A stretch of DNA of 64,000 nucleotides, from the NCBI GenBank assembly GCA_964487895.1, contig CAZASM010000001.1:15218-79217 (forward strand), written 5' to 3'. Position 1 is the stretch's first letter; each line of letters opens with the position of its first letter. Positions 23,016 through 31,542 of this stretch are shown piece after piece. Under the pieces are notes generated by a model. It ran no database searches and was not told the origin of the DNA. It was given only the letters and a program-made list of their open reading frames with translations. The DNA comes from CAYYYA01 sp964487895 (GTDB lineage Bacteria > Patescibacteriota > Patescibacteriia > UBA1558 > 2-01-FULL-52-15). A program made the translations under genes and the position numbers.

Positions 23016-24314
23016 CTAGTTAGTTGGTGTAGATGTGGCATAATAAAATAGAGCTTTATTCAAAGTGAAGCTAACACTGAAATTCACACCACCAGTAGCA
23101 CTTTTGGATACTGAGGTGATGGAAGCATCTTTGACGAATTCCTTGGCAGCGTCAGACTGTAATAATTTGAGCTGACGTGCTGCAGCTTGATAGTCATTAC
23201 CGTGAGCATTCAGACTTAAACTACCATTGATACCAGCAGCGAAACTTTCAAAGTAAACTGTATCAATAGTATATTTCTGCAACAAGACGAAAAATTTGGT
23301 CCAATAAATATGTCGGTTCAATAACTGTTGAACGTCTTTTATTTGTGTTTCTGTCACGGCTATTTGGTCTTTCAAATCCTGGAAGTTATTGATTGAACTT
23401 TCTACTGCCTTGATTTGTTCATCTATTTTATTAGCTTGTTGCTCTATCTGTATGCCCCAGAGAACCAGCCCACCATACGCCAGACCAACCACGACTAGCG
23501 CCACCACCGCACTGATAACTAACTGTTGACTAATCTGCGACCAGTTTTTCACCGTCAAAGCCGTCGGCATCAAGTTAACCTGAAAACCATCACCAGACTC
23601 TTTCTTGTCCTTCTCTGGCACTGCAGTATGACCTCCGAGATGCCAGTGGGGTAGGTGTAAGGAAGATTTATTTGGTTTTGATTCTACATTCTCTGCTACT
23701 GGCATTACTGCTGGAGCTGATGGTATCGGTGCGCTCACGGGCTCACGTGGAGCTAAGGGTAAAGACATATCAACAGCAGGCGGAGTAGGCTCTGGCACCA
23801 CAGGTGGCGTTGGTAAAATCGGTTTGAGAGCTTCATAACTAATTGGCTTTGGGGTGACCGCTGGCGTTACTGGTATGTCAATTTTTTTTTCTTGATTAAA
23901 CAAAGCATTATCGTTCTCAGGTAATGATTTGCCATTTTTGGCGAAGACATCTTTGATGATTTCCTGTTTCCAAGACTCCTCTTTTGCAAGTTCTGCAGCT
24001 CTTTGTTCTTCCTTATTTTTCAAAATTTTAAAAACTAATTTTGGTTTCGCCTCATTCTTAGTAGACTCTGTAGTATCAGTGCCTTTACTTTTTTTATCTT
24101 TCCGAAACCAGGAAACGAAAGAAAACCAAGGAACTTTACCTTCTGGTAATTTATTCTTATCCAACTTCGGTACTATTAGCTCTGCTGTCGGAGAACTATC
24201 TTTGGCTAATAGTTCTTTGTTTTCTGCTTGACGCAAAGACTCAGGTAATAAATTAATACTACCCTCGTCAGGTTCGACACCGTTATTATTTTTTAGCTGA
24301 TCGTTATCGCTCAT
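23016..24314 (-). CDS. pilN: PilN-like protein with long Pro-rich cytoplasmic arm
   Basis: The 432-residue protein is PilN-like: a membrane helix at about 264-288, a coiled coil (KIDEQIKAVESSINNFQDL) and a ferredoxin-like domain. Ordinary PilN is about 180-220 residues. Here a Lys/Glu- and Pro-rich arm of some 220 residues precedes the normal part. A PilM-binding-type motif occurs twice: SINLLPESL at 19-27 and QVNLMPTAL at 245-253 just before the membrane helix. The gene lies between pilM and pilO as expected. Confidence 0.85.
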   Translation of the reverse strand: MSDNDQLKNNNGVEPDEGSINLLPESLRQAENKELLAKDSSPTAELIVPKLDKNKLPEGKVPWFSFVSWFRKDKKSKGTDTTESTKNEAKPKLVFKILKNKEEQRAAELAKEESWKQEIIKDVFAKNGKSLPENDNALFNQEKKIDIPVTPAVTPKPISYEALKPILPTPPVVPEPTPPAVDMSLPLAPREPVSAPIPSAPAVMPVAENVESKPNKSSLHLPHWHLGGHTAVPEKDKKESGDGFQVNLMPTALTVKNWSQISQQLVISAVVALVVVGLAYGGLVLWGIQIEQQANKIDEQIKAVESSINNFQDLKDQIAVTETQIKDVQQLLNRHIYWTKFFVLLQKYTIDTVYFESFAAGINGSLSLNAHGNDYQAAARQLKLLQSDAAKEFVKDASITSVSKSATGGVNFSVSFTLNKALFYYATSTPTN

Positions 24315-24329
24315 CGCTTAATAACTTAG

Positions 24330-25517
24330 TTAGAGAATGTCTCTCATCGCTAGCCCAATAGCAGAGGCCATCTGTGGCGCTATAGCGTCCATCGCCGGTT
24401 TGACATCCAGAGGGTAAATTACTCGATCCCAAGGGTTACCGATAATTGTTGGGATTTTCAACAGTTCATAAAGGTAGTTCGCCAAATTTGGTAAAAAAGC
24501 AGAGCCGCCGGATAGTATTAACTTCTCAACTTTGAAAGTTCCTTGATTCTGATAAGTATCATAAACGTACTGAATCTCGTTAATAATCGGCGTTAAGCTC
24601 TCAGCAATTGTTTTCGGAATACCACGACTAGCATCACTAGAGGTGACACCGAAATCAATCTTGAACTGCTCCGCTCGATCAAAAGCAACGTTCAAACTAT
24701 TCATAATTGCTTTAGTAATATTATAACCACCAATATCCAACCCACGATTAAGGATTGGCACGCCTTTCTCAATGATGACAATATCCGTTGACAAAGAACC
24801 AATATCTACAATCATTGTTGTTGTTTCATCATTACCAATCAACGAACGAGACAAAGCGAAAGCTTCTGTTTCTAAAGATAACAGATGAAGATTATTCATC
24901 TTAAATATTTCTAAATACTTGGCAACGAGATTTTTCGGCGCAGCTGTTAGTAATAAGCGAATATTATCTTTAGCTGACTTGGCCGCTGCTTTGGCCATAG
25001 CTTTTTCTTCTTGGTTAGCTTCTTTGGCTTTCTCCGCCGCTTGTTGTTCTGGAGATTTATTAGCTTCAGCTGTCGGCTTTTTCTTGAACAATGACGCTAA
25101 ATCTTTGCCCAATGGATTAGTACCAGCGATAACATTTTGTTCGCTATCAGCCAGAACTTTCCAATCCAAAATCATCTCTTCTAAAGGCAAAGGGATGAAT
25201 TTCTTCGCTTCCCAGCGTACTGCCGCTGTCAGATCTTTACGTGACATTTTCGGCAAACTGATGATGGAATTAAAAACCGCATAAGTAGGCAAAGCAGCGA
25301 TACATTTATCCGTTGTCACTCCTGCTTTTTCGATTAAAGCTTGTAAAACTTTAGCTACTTTATCAGTCATACCGGGAGAATTACTACGAACCAAATCAGC
25401 TTGGAACTCAGCATAACCATAGGTGACCAAGCTTGGCTGACCATTTTTGTCAGCTAATTCTACTATTTTGATAGCCGAAGTACCGATATCAACACCTAAA
25501 TAACTTTTTTTACTCAT
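24330..25517 (-). CDS. pilM: Type IV pilus actin-like protein PilM
   Basis: The 395-residue protein is an actin/FtsA-like ATP-binding protein (LGVDIGTSAIKIVEL, MIVDIGSLSTDIVIIE, LILSGGSAFLPNLA are the phosphate-1, phosphate-2 and adenosine motifs). PilM binds the PilN N-terminal motif and links the alignment complex to the motor. A Lys/Glu/Ala-rich segment (about 130-185) interrupts the usual fold and looks like an inserted charged helix. It is the first gene of the pil operon. Confidence 0.93.
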   Translation of the reverse strand: MSKKSYLGVDIGTSAIKIVELADKNGQPSLVTYGYAEFQADLVRSNSPGMTDKVAKVLQALIEKAGVTTDKCIAALPTYAVFNSIISLPKMSRKDLTAAVRWEAKKFIPLPLEEMILDWKVLADSEQNVIAGTNPLGKDLASLFKKKPTAEANKSPEQQAAEKAKEANQEEKAMAKAAAKSAKDNIRLLLTAAPKNLVAKYLEIFKMNNLHLLSLETEAFALSRSLIGNDETTTMIVDIGSLSTDIVIIEKGVPILNRGLDIGGYNITKAIMNSLNVAFDRAEQFKIDFGVTSSDASRGIPKTIAESLTPIINEIQYVYDTYQNQGTFKVEKLILSGGSAFLPNLANYLYELLKIPTIIGNPWDRVIYPLDVKPAMDAIAPQMASAIGLAMRDIL

Positions 25518-25542
25518 AAAAAACTAATATTTTAGCTGCTCT

Positions 25543-25576
25543 AAAAAAACAATACACAAGCGTTAAAACTTGTGTA
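25543..25576 (-). terminator. Terminator of the surface-protein operon overlapping pil promoter
   Basis: On the minus strand an 8-bp stem (TACACAAG/CTTGTGTA, 25553-25576) is followed by TTG and seven T (25549-25543). It ends the transcript of the surface-protein operon and overlaps the start site expected for pilM. Confidence 0.8.
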
Positions 25577-25577
25577 A

Positions 25578-25586
25578 ATTATACCA
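25578..25586 (-). promoter_or_regulatory. Extended -10 promoter of the pil operon
   Basis: The minus strand shows TTACAC, a 17-bp spacer and TGGTATAAT. The upstream CAATTTTATGGTA is shared with the promoter of the surface-protein operon (33924-33937). Confidence 0.7.
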
Positions 25587-25620
25587 TAAAATTGGTAGTC
25601 GTGTAATGTTTTGCTCAGTC

Positions 25621-27597
25621 TCAAAAACTAAAATTAAACTTTGGTAAACTACGACTTATCTCACTCATACCTGCTGGTGGGTTAGCTTGTATTCTACCGT
25701 CAGCCACGAAGGTCTCAGCTGGTTGAGCCCTTAACTTGCTATCCAAGGCGCTATAACTGCGCTGAAATAAGAACTGTTTAGCCAAAACGTGTCCATATAC
25801 AGTTAAGTCCAGTGGAGCTAATCTATCATTACCGGTAGAAAATCGACCACAGCCTTGGGAAGCCGAAGGATTACTCACACTGACGATAGCTGGACAGTTT
25901 GTTGTTGTATCTTTACCCAAGACAATAAATGTACCGGCGACAGTTTTCACTGCTGGGTCAATAATTACATCGCCTTTAACAATCCAAACAATTGAGGGAA
26001 TATATTTTAAGCGATTAACTGGCGTACTAGCATAGGTGATATTTTTGTTGATTGTAAGGTTACCATCAACATAAATAATCCCAGCTCCAGATTCACCATT
26101 TCTTCCAGCTGCAATCTCTATTGGCCCGCCAGTTGGTCCAACTGTTAAGTTAGCGTATTTAAAAACTCTATTGACGATACCGCTATTCAACTCGTCTTCT
26201 AACCGAGGTCCTTCTTCAATGAAAGAGCCGTATTTATTAAATCCATTACCCAGATCAGCAATTAAACCATTAACATCAACATTACCAATTGAACTAATAG
26301 CTTGACCTGAGGTGATATCAAAGTTCAAAAAGCTAGGAACTTTACTACCGAGATTTTGCCGCACATAAGCTGGGCTACTGCTGGAAGTCCAATGAGTCAC
26401 TGTACCTTTAGCATCTATCAGATAAGTAGCACTAGAGCGCCCAGTTGGCGGTGAAATTGGCTGAGTGATATCACCCAGAGAAAGTACACTACCGTTTTTC
26501 GCTGTGCTGTAGGGCGTAGCCTTGCCGTAGACTGCTGGGTTGAAAGCTACCCATCCAAGACCTTTGGCTTTAGCGTCAGCTGGTTGTTTAGCACTGTTAA
26601 AACCCCAGCCACAGATCTCTGCCGGTGCATTCTGATAGGTGCACTGTCCTGGACCGGCGCCACAGTTACCATCAGCCGTGCAAAAAGCACCATTATTCTG
26701 ACATCGGCCATAATAATTTACAATCACTCCTGGTTGAGTGTAACACTTAGCACAGCTATTGACAGCACAGGTGTTATCCGTTGTACCACATGATCCGCCG
26801 ATAACCGAGGTAGTACAAGCAGTACACTGGGTACACATGATATTTGGGTTTGGCGCAATCGAAGGGTCGTTCAAACCGTCATTGACTAAATAGCAAACAT
26901 CGCAACTAGCATTACCAAAACCCCAAGTACAGCCGATACAACTAGTAACATTACCAGATAGACCAAGCTGAGCTGGAGTTTTGCCAGAAGCAGGGTCAAA
27001 AGGAAAACCAATATACCCTTGCGCCTCAGTACCCGTGCCTACCAAATTCAAAGCTATTGCCCGAGCATCAGGTGTACTATCAATATTGTTTTCAAAAGAG
27101 CTTTTCAGATAATAGAAAGGATAGGTGGCATCTTTGATAATCTGAACGCCAGAAGGATTGAGCTGTGCGCACGCAGGATTACTAGAAGGACAATACGGAT
27201 TAGCAGGATCATTTTCTTGATCAAAACAAACCCAGCCAAAAGTCGCTGACCAAGCACAACCTTGAACAAAATCATCAACACCATTAAATGAACCTAGTGT
27301 AGTATTATTCGCGTTATCGACATTAACTTTTAGACCGTAGGTAACATCAGTGCCACCGGAATTTTTGCAACGATCGTCCATGACACCGTCATTATCAAAA
27401 TCATTACGACAATTCGTACTGAGCCAGCCCAGACCAGTCGGGTTTGGGTTGGTTGTAGTATCGATAATAGCATTCCAAGCCCAGCGGTGGACATTACCAA
27501 GGTTAGCGCTCCAGACTAGATTGGCAGTTGTTAAGACCAAGCCTCCAGCTATCAACCAGACCAGTACTCGTAAAATTGTAAATTTTGACTGTCTCAT
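25621..27597 (-). CDS. Secreted surface protein with GLGW/GWV motifs
   Basis: The 658-residue protein has a signal peptide or signal anchor and no catalytic motif that I recognise. Short aromatic motifs recur: TGLGWLSTNC, TFGWVCF, ICGWGF and GLGWVAFNP, with cysteine pairs nearby. A central Cys-rich block (CTQCTACTTSVIGGSC) follows. The C-terminal part (IIYVDGNLTINKNI, IVWIVKGDVIIDP) looks like a beta-rich stalk. It overlaps the upstream gene by ATGA, which fixes the start at 27597 and shows coupled translation. A surface or pilus-associated role is inferred from the context. Confidence 0.6.
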   Translation of the reverse strand: MRQSKFTILRVLVWLIAGGLVLTTANLVWSANLGNVHRWAWNAIIDTTTNPNPTGLGWLSTNCRNDFDNDGVMDDRCKNSGGTDVTYGLKVNVDNANNTTLGSFNGVDDFVQGCAWSATFGWVCFDQENDPANPYCPSSNPACAQLNPSGVQIIKDATYPFYYLKSSFENNIDSTPDARAIALNLVGTGTEAQGYIGFPFDPASGKTPAQLGLSGNVTSCIGCTWGFGNASCDVCYLVNDGLNDPSIAPNPNIMCTQCTACTTSVIGGSCGTTDNTCAVNSCAKCYTQPGVIVNYYGRCQNNGAFCTADGNCGAGPGQCTYQNAPAEICGWGFNSAKQPADAKAKGLGWVAFNPAVYGKATPYSTAKNGSVLSLGDITQPISPPTGRSSATYLIDAKGTVTHWTSSSSPAYVRQNLGSKVPSFLNFDITSGQAISSIGNVDVNGLIADLGNGFNKYGSFIEEGPRLEDELNSGIVNRVFKYANLTVGPTGGPIEIAAGRNGESGAGIIYVDGNLTINKNITYASTPVNRLKYIPSIVWIVKGDVIIDPAVKTVAGTFIVLGKDTTTNCPAIVSVSNPSASQGCGRFSTGNDRLAPLDLTVYGHVLAKQFLFQRSYSALDSKLRAQPAETFVADGRIQANPPAGMSEISRSLPKFNFSF

Positions 27598-29129
27598 AAA
27601 CAACTTGCGCCACAGGCGGTGATTAAATTTTGCAAATCAGTTTTCGTCAACTGAGTACCTCCAATGGTTATACCATTAGCACTGACCGATATCTCACCGT
27701 CAACCAAGACACCTGTCACTCCATTCAAAGTCACATCACCACCAACCCATAGGTCATTACCAACCTGCAGTTGATTATTAACTGTAGCATTCGTAACAAC
27801 TAAATTACCCAGATACCCACCTGTAGATCTAGTTAATCCATGTACCTCCAATTGGTGACTTACCTGTGGCGTAAATGGAGGCGGGATTGTCAAATCTACA
27901 CCTATTCCCACATTTGTCCGTGCTGGATTTGAAACATTACTTGCCCGATAATACAAGGTTTGACCGCTTAATCGCCACTGATCGGCCATAGGACTGGCTG
28001 TTTGCCAACCGCAAGTTCCAGATGTCTGATCACACAGTTGCATATTGCCCCAATATAATTTTGAACCGGCTGCCACTAGACCTGTGGAGCTACTTGCGGC
28101 TCGCAACTTATTTGTTCCTGCTAGTGGACCAAAGCTAATATACTGATCGCCTGCGCCAGCACTACTATTCATTAAAGTATTAAAACTACCATGTATTTCT
28201 GCGGCGATACCGCTGGCCGAAGCAGCCAAAATACCAGCGCCAGAGATATTGTGATACCCATAGATTCCAGCCAGAGAATTATCATTAACTGACGTAGCAC
28301 CATAGAGCGCAGTAGGCTGACCCAAATGACTACCGCCGTTATTTGTTACCAGCACACCTGGTGCTTGGCTGGTCAGATTATTAGTCGAAGCAGTCGGTGT
28401 CGTAGCTCTGAGATTAGCAACTACATTAATAATGCGATTACCATTGAGGTCTAAATTTTTGGTGGCAATGTGAGGATCATTTAACCCTAGATTATCCGGT
28501 CCATAGGTACCAGAGGTAGCAAAGCCACAATCAACTTTAGTCGGATCGCACAGTAACGATGAACCGTAGTATAATTTCCCCCCATCGTCTGTGGCCGGAG
28601 CAACGCTGAAACTATTTTCTGGAGTCGAACCCAGCTGTAATCGCCCTTGAGAGCCAGCGTTGATCTCTTGGAGCACCGTCGTTCCGTAGAGCTTAGCACT
28701 GACAATGCCACCACGGTCACTTTGAGTTATTAAACCGTAACCATTACCGTGATTAAAAGCTCCCACACTAGCCCAACCAGAGATCGGCGTAGCAGAGCTT
28801 TCAGCATACAGACCAGTTTTGCTACTCGTAGCATATAAACCAATACCTGACCCTGTGGCACTGACACTGATACCCGGATTTACTCCCCCTCCAGTACCGA
28901 TACGATCAATAGGCCAACCATTCATATTTAAATCATATTTAGCCTGATGACTCCCAACGGCATTGAGGATACCAAGATTATCACCAGCCAGAGCCGAAAT
29001 ATTTGGTATCGTACTATTTGGCGGCGGACTGGTAGGATCGGTCCAATTCTGCGCAGATAACAACTGAGCCAAGCCAAAACAACTAAGCAAACTCATCAAG
29101 CTAATAATTGTAATTCTAGATGTCAACAT
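27594..29129 (-). CDS. Surface protein of the YWG-LLCD-CGW family, no propeller
   Basis: The 511-residue protein has a signal peptide (SLLSCFGLAQLLSAQ) and shares modules with the next two genes: an opening NWTDPTSPPPNSTI, the GDNLG..HQAKYDLNMNG unit, two YYG/YWG...LLCD...CGW units and a C-terminal cap (GGDVTLNGV ... LTKTDLQNLITACG). Unlike its paralogs it has no beta-propeller. Phage-fibre-like phrases (GIGVDLT...QLEVHG) suggest a trimeric or fibrous beta structure. Function is unknown; display on the cell surface is likely. Confidence 0.6.
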   Translation of the reverse strand: MLTSRITIISLMSLLSCFGLAQLLSAQNWTDPTSPPPNSTIPNISALAGDNLGILNAVGSHQAKYDLNMNGWPIDRIGTGGGVNPGISVSATGSGIGLYATSSKTGLYAESSATPISGWASVGAFNHGNGYGLITQSDRGGIVSAKLYGTTVLQEINAGSQGRLQLGSTPENSFSVAPATDDGGKLYYGSSLLCDPTKVDCGFATSGTYGPDNLGLNDPHIATKNLDLNGNRIINVVANLRATTPTASTNNLTSQAPGVLVTNNGGSHLGQPTALYGATSVNDNSLAGIYGYHNISGAGILAASASGIAAEIHGSFNTLMNSSAGAGDQYISFGPLAGTNKLRAASSSTGLVAAGSKLYWGNMQLCDQTSGTCGWQTASPMADQWRLSGQTLYYRASNVSNPARTNVGIGVDLTIPPPFTPQVSHQLEVHGLTRSTGGYLGNLVVTNATVNNQLQVGNDLWVGGDVTLNGVTGVLVDGEISVSANGITIGGTQLTKTDLQNLITACGASCL

Positions 29130-29130
29130 A

Positions 29131-31542
29131 TTACGAATCAGACCAAGTAATTAATTTTTGCAGTAATGATTTATCTAATTTGAGACCATCAATGTTGATT
29201 AATCCCGCTCCTGAACTCAACACATTATTTGTTATATTCATATCTCCACCAATTGATAACCCAGATTTCACATACATATTATCGGCCGTCAAATCTTGAG
29301 CTACAATAATATCATCGACTTGAGAAAATCCTTGCTCAAGGGTATCAAAATCTGCCCCTGGAAGTCCGATATTAACAAATTGTTCTGTTATGTGTGATTG
29401 GGTATCAAATGATAGAGCTATTAAAGTGTGTCCATACAAAAATCCACGTATCAATCCTTTACCAAGATCATATTCTCGCGACCCAACGAAGCCAATTGCA
29501 GTCGGATCGCTAATATCTAAAATAGTAACATCATGGTCTGGCTGTGGATTACTAAAGGTTCTTTCAATTAAATATGCATAATCTCCCGCAATAAAAAGAT
29601 CCTCTACTCCGTGATAATTTGTAATATTACTTTGAAGCACAGAATCAAGTAACTGGGGCGAGGTTGGGTCCGAAACATCAATACTATAAAAAACTGGATC
29701 GTCACCAGTAGTAAGATAAACAATACTTCCTCTGACTTTCACTGAGCGCGCCCGATTGGTAGAATATGTACCTACTATACTTGGAATTGCAGATTTAATA
29801 TCTACTATAGACAACCCAGATTGAGTAGCAACATATGCATAATCACCAGAAACCTCTATATCACTAGGGATAGAAAATAAACTTCCAGAATAGATAATAG
29901 TTGGACTCAAAGGATTAGTAATATCAACTATGCCAAAATCGGTACCTAAACCGCCTGTGACATAGGCTCTATTACCAGAGATATAAATGGAATCCAAACC
30001 TCCACCAATGTTTATAGATGTCTTTGGAGGATTAACTGCATTAGGGTCAGAAATATCGATAATAGTTAGATTTTGGTTGGCGATATAGGCATATTTACCA
30101 ACCACTTTCATATCTCTTGTTAAACCTGCTTGATAACTAGTCCCCATAAAAATAGACCCTAAACCCCAGCCAATTCCATTTGCATCAAGATGATACGTCC
30201 TAAAAAAATCTTTCAGTAAAAGGTAAGCCTTATCACCTTGAACATCTATGGCTATGGATTTACTCGTATGCGAATTTCTAATGTAGCTAACAGCATCCAT
30301 GTCTGGAGTCTGTAACTCTAATTTAGCCTGTTGACCAACTCCTCCGATACTCACTAAATTATCGGTAAACAGATTACCACCTATCAAATTCCAATAACTT
30401 GAGCCCCCAGCTGCAACAGTACTCCAACCGCAATTATTTTTGGTTGTATCGCAAAGCAAACTATCACCCCAATACAGATTCTGAGCAGCTGGATTAGCAA
30501 CTGGTGCTGCTTGCAGAGATAAAGAATTATACTCAGTCTCAGCACCGAAAGTCAGCTGCGGTTTGGTGGCGTTGGCAGTTTCTGTTAATAAAGTTAAGCG
30601 GCCATAGAGCGACATGCCAGGACCGGATAAAGATCGACCAACCACACCATATCCTACTCCCTTATTATGACCCCAGGCAGCTACAGCGTTCGTTTGAATG
30701 GTATTGATAGCTACAATTCCATGTGTGGACTTAGCTATCGCATGTAGTCCAGGATCTACTTCTGCACCTGATCCAGTATGACTAAGCTGCAAACTGCTAG
30801 TCGCTAAAGTCGTGCCGATTTTATTTTGCAGATTAATCAAAGCAAAATTTGTCGCATTACTCTGCATATTTAGATTATATTGAGCTGTGTGATTACCTAA
30901 ATTATCTCCAGTGCCAGCCACTATCCGACCACAATTAGCTTCGGTAGTAGGATTTGTAATGTCACATAAAGCTTTTGAACTCCAATACAAATTTTTTGTT
31001 GCAGGCAGAACAAGATTATTAGCAGTTGTCAGGATATTGGCACTACCTGCATTCCATTGTAATTGTGCTGCTACACCGGAGGTAGTAGCCAGTTGCAATG
31101 ATTGGCCGAACTGGGCTGCCCAACCAAGGGTCGAGCTAGCAATCAGAGCATACCCAGTGCCCAGATTACGAGCAGATACTGCCGGATCGCCACTGCCAGA
31201 GCTAGAACGAATATAGGCACCGTGATTATCCTGAGCTTTGATTAAAGCCGCCAGATTGTTAACCGTAGTAGTAGCCACCAGTGCCCGATCTGCTCCTGTG
31301 GATCCAATATTATAGATCCTATGAGCCCCACTGGCATCTGTCATGTTGACATCTTGGGTAGCGATATGATTACCCAAGCCATCATTACCATCAGCTTTCA
31401 GAATGATAATATCTCCATTATCAGGAGGTGTGGCTGTAGGGTTAATCCAATTCATAGCAGCACCAACAATACTAATACTACCAACCATAATGATTAGCCC
31501 AAGAAAACCAGAAAGCAGAGATTTTTTAAATTTTATGGACAT
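29131..31542 (-). CDS. Surface protein with LVIVD beta-propeller
   Basis: The 803-residue protein has a signal sequence (LLSGFLGLIIMVGSISIVGA), modules shared with its neighbours (NWINPTATPPDNG; GLGNHIATQDVNM; YWGDSLLCDTTKNNCGW) and, from about 440 to 720, repeated LVIVD-type blades such as NLTIIDISDPNAV, FGIVDITNP and GLSIVDI. LVIVD repeats form beta-propellers on bacterial surface proteins. The C-terminal cap (GGDMNITNNV ... KLDKSLLQKLITW) matches that of the paralogs. GGAG lies about 8 nt before the start at 31542. Confidence 0.7.
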   Translation of the reverse strand: MSIKFKKSLLSGFLGLIIMVGSISIVGAAMNWINPTATPPDNGDIIILKADGNDGLGNHIATQDVNMTDASGAHRIYNIGSTGADRALVATTTVNNLAALIKAQDNHGAYIRSSSGSGDPAVSARNLGTGYALIASSTLGWAAQFGQSLQLATTSGVAAQLQWNAGSANILTTANNLVLPATKNLYWSSKALCDITNPTTEANCGRIVAGTGDNLGNHTAQYNLNMQSNATNFALINLQNKIGTTLATSSLQLSHTGSGAEVDPGLHAIAKSTHGIVAINTIQTNAVAAWGHNKGVGYGVVGRSLSGPGMSLYGRLTLLTETANATKPQLTFGAETEYNSLSLQAAPVANPAAQNLYWGDSLLCDTTKNNCGWSTVAAGGSSYWNLIGGNLFTDNLVSIGGVGQQAKLELQTPDMDAVSYIRNSHTSKSIAIDVQGDKAYLLLKDFFRTYHLDANGIGWGLGSIFMGTSYQAGLTRDMKVVGKYAYIANQNLTIIDISDPNAVNPPKTSINIGGGLDSIYISGNRAYVTGGLGTDFGIVDITNPLSPTIIYSGSLFSIPSDIEVSGDYAYVATQSGLSIVDIKSAIPSIVGTYSTNRARSVKVRGSIVYLTTGDDPVFYSIDVSDPTSPQLLDSVLQSNITNYHGVEDLFIAGDYAYLIERTFSNPQPDHDVTILDISDPTAIGFVGSREYDLGKGLIRGFLYGHTLIALSFDTQSHITEQFVNIGLPGADFDTLEQGFSQVDDIIVAQDLTADNMYVKSGLSIGGDMNITNNVLSSGAGLINIDGLKLDKSLLQKLITWSDS

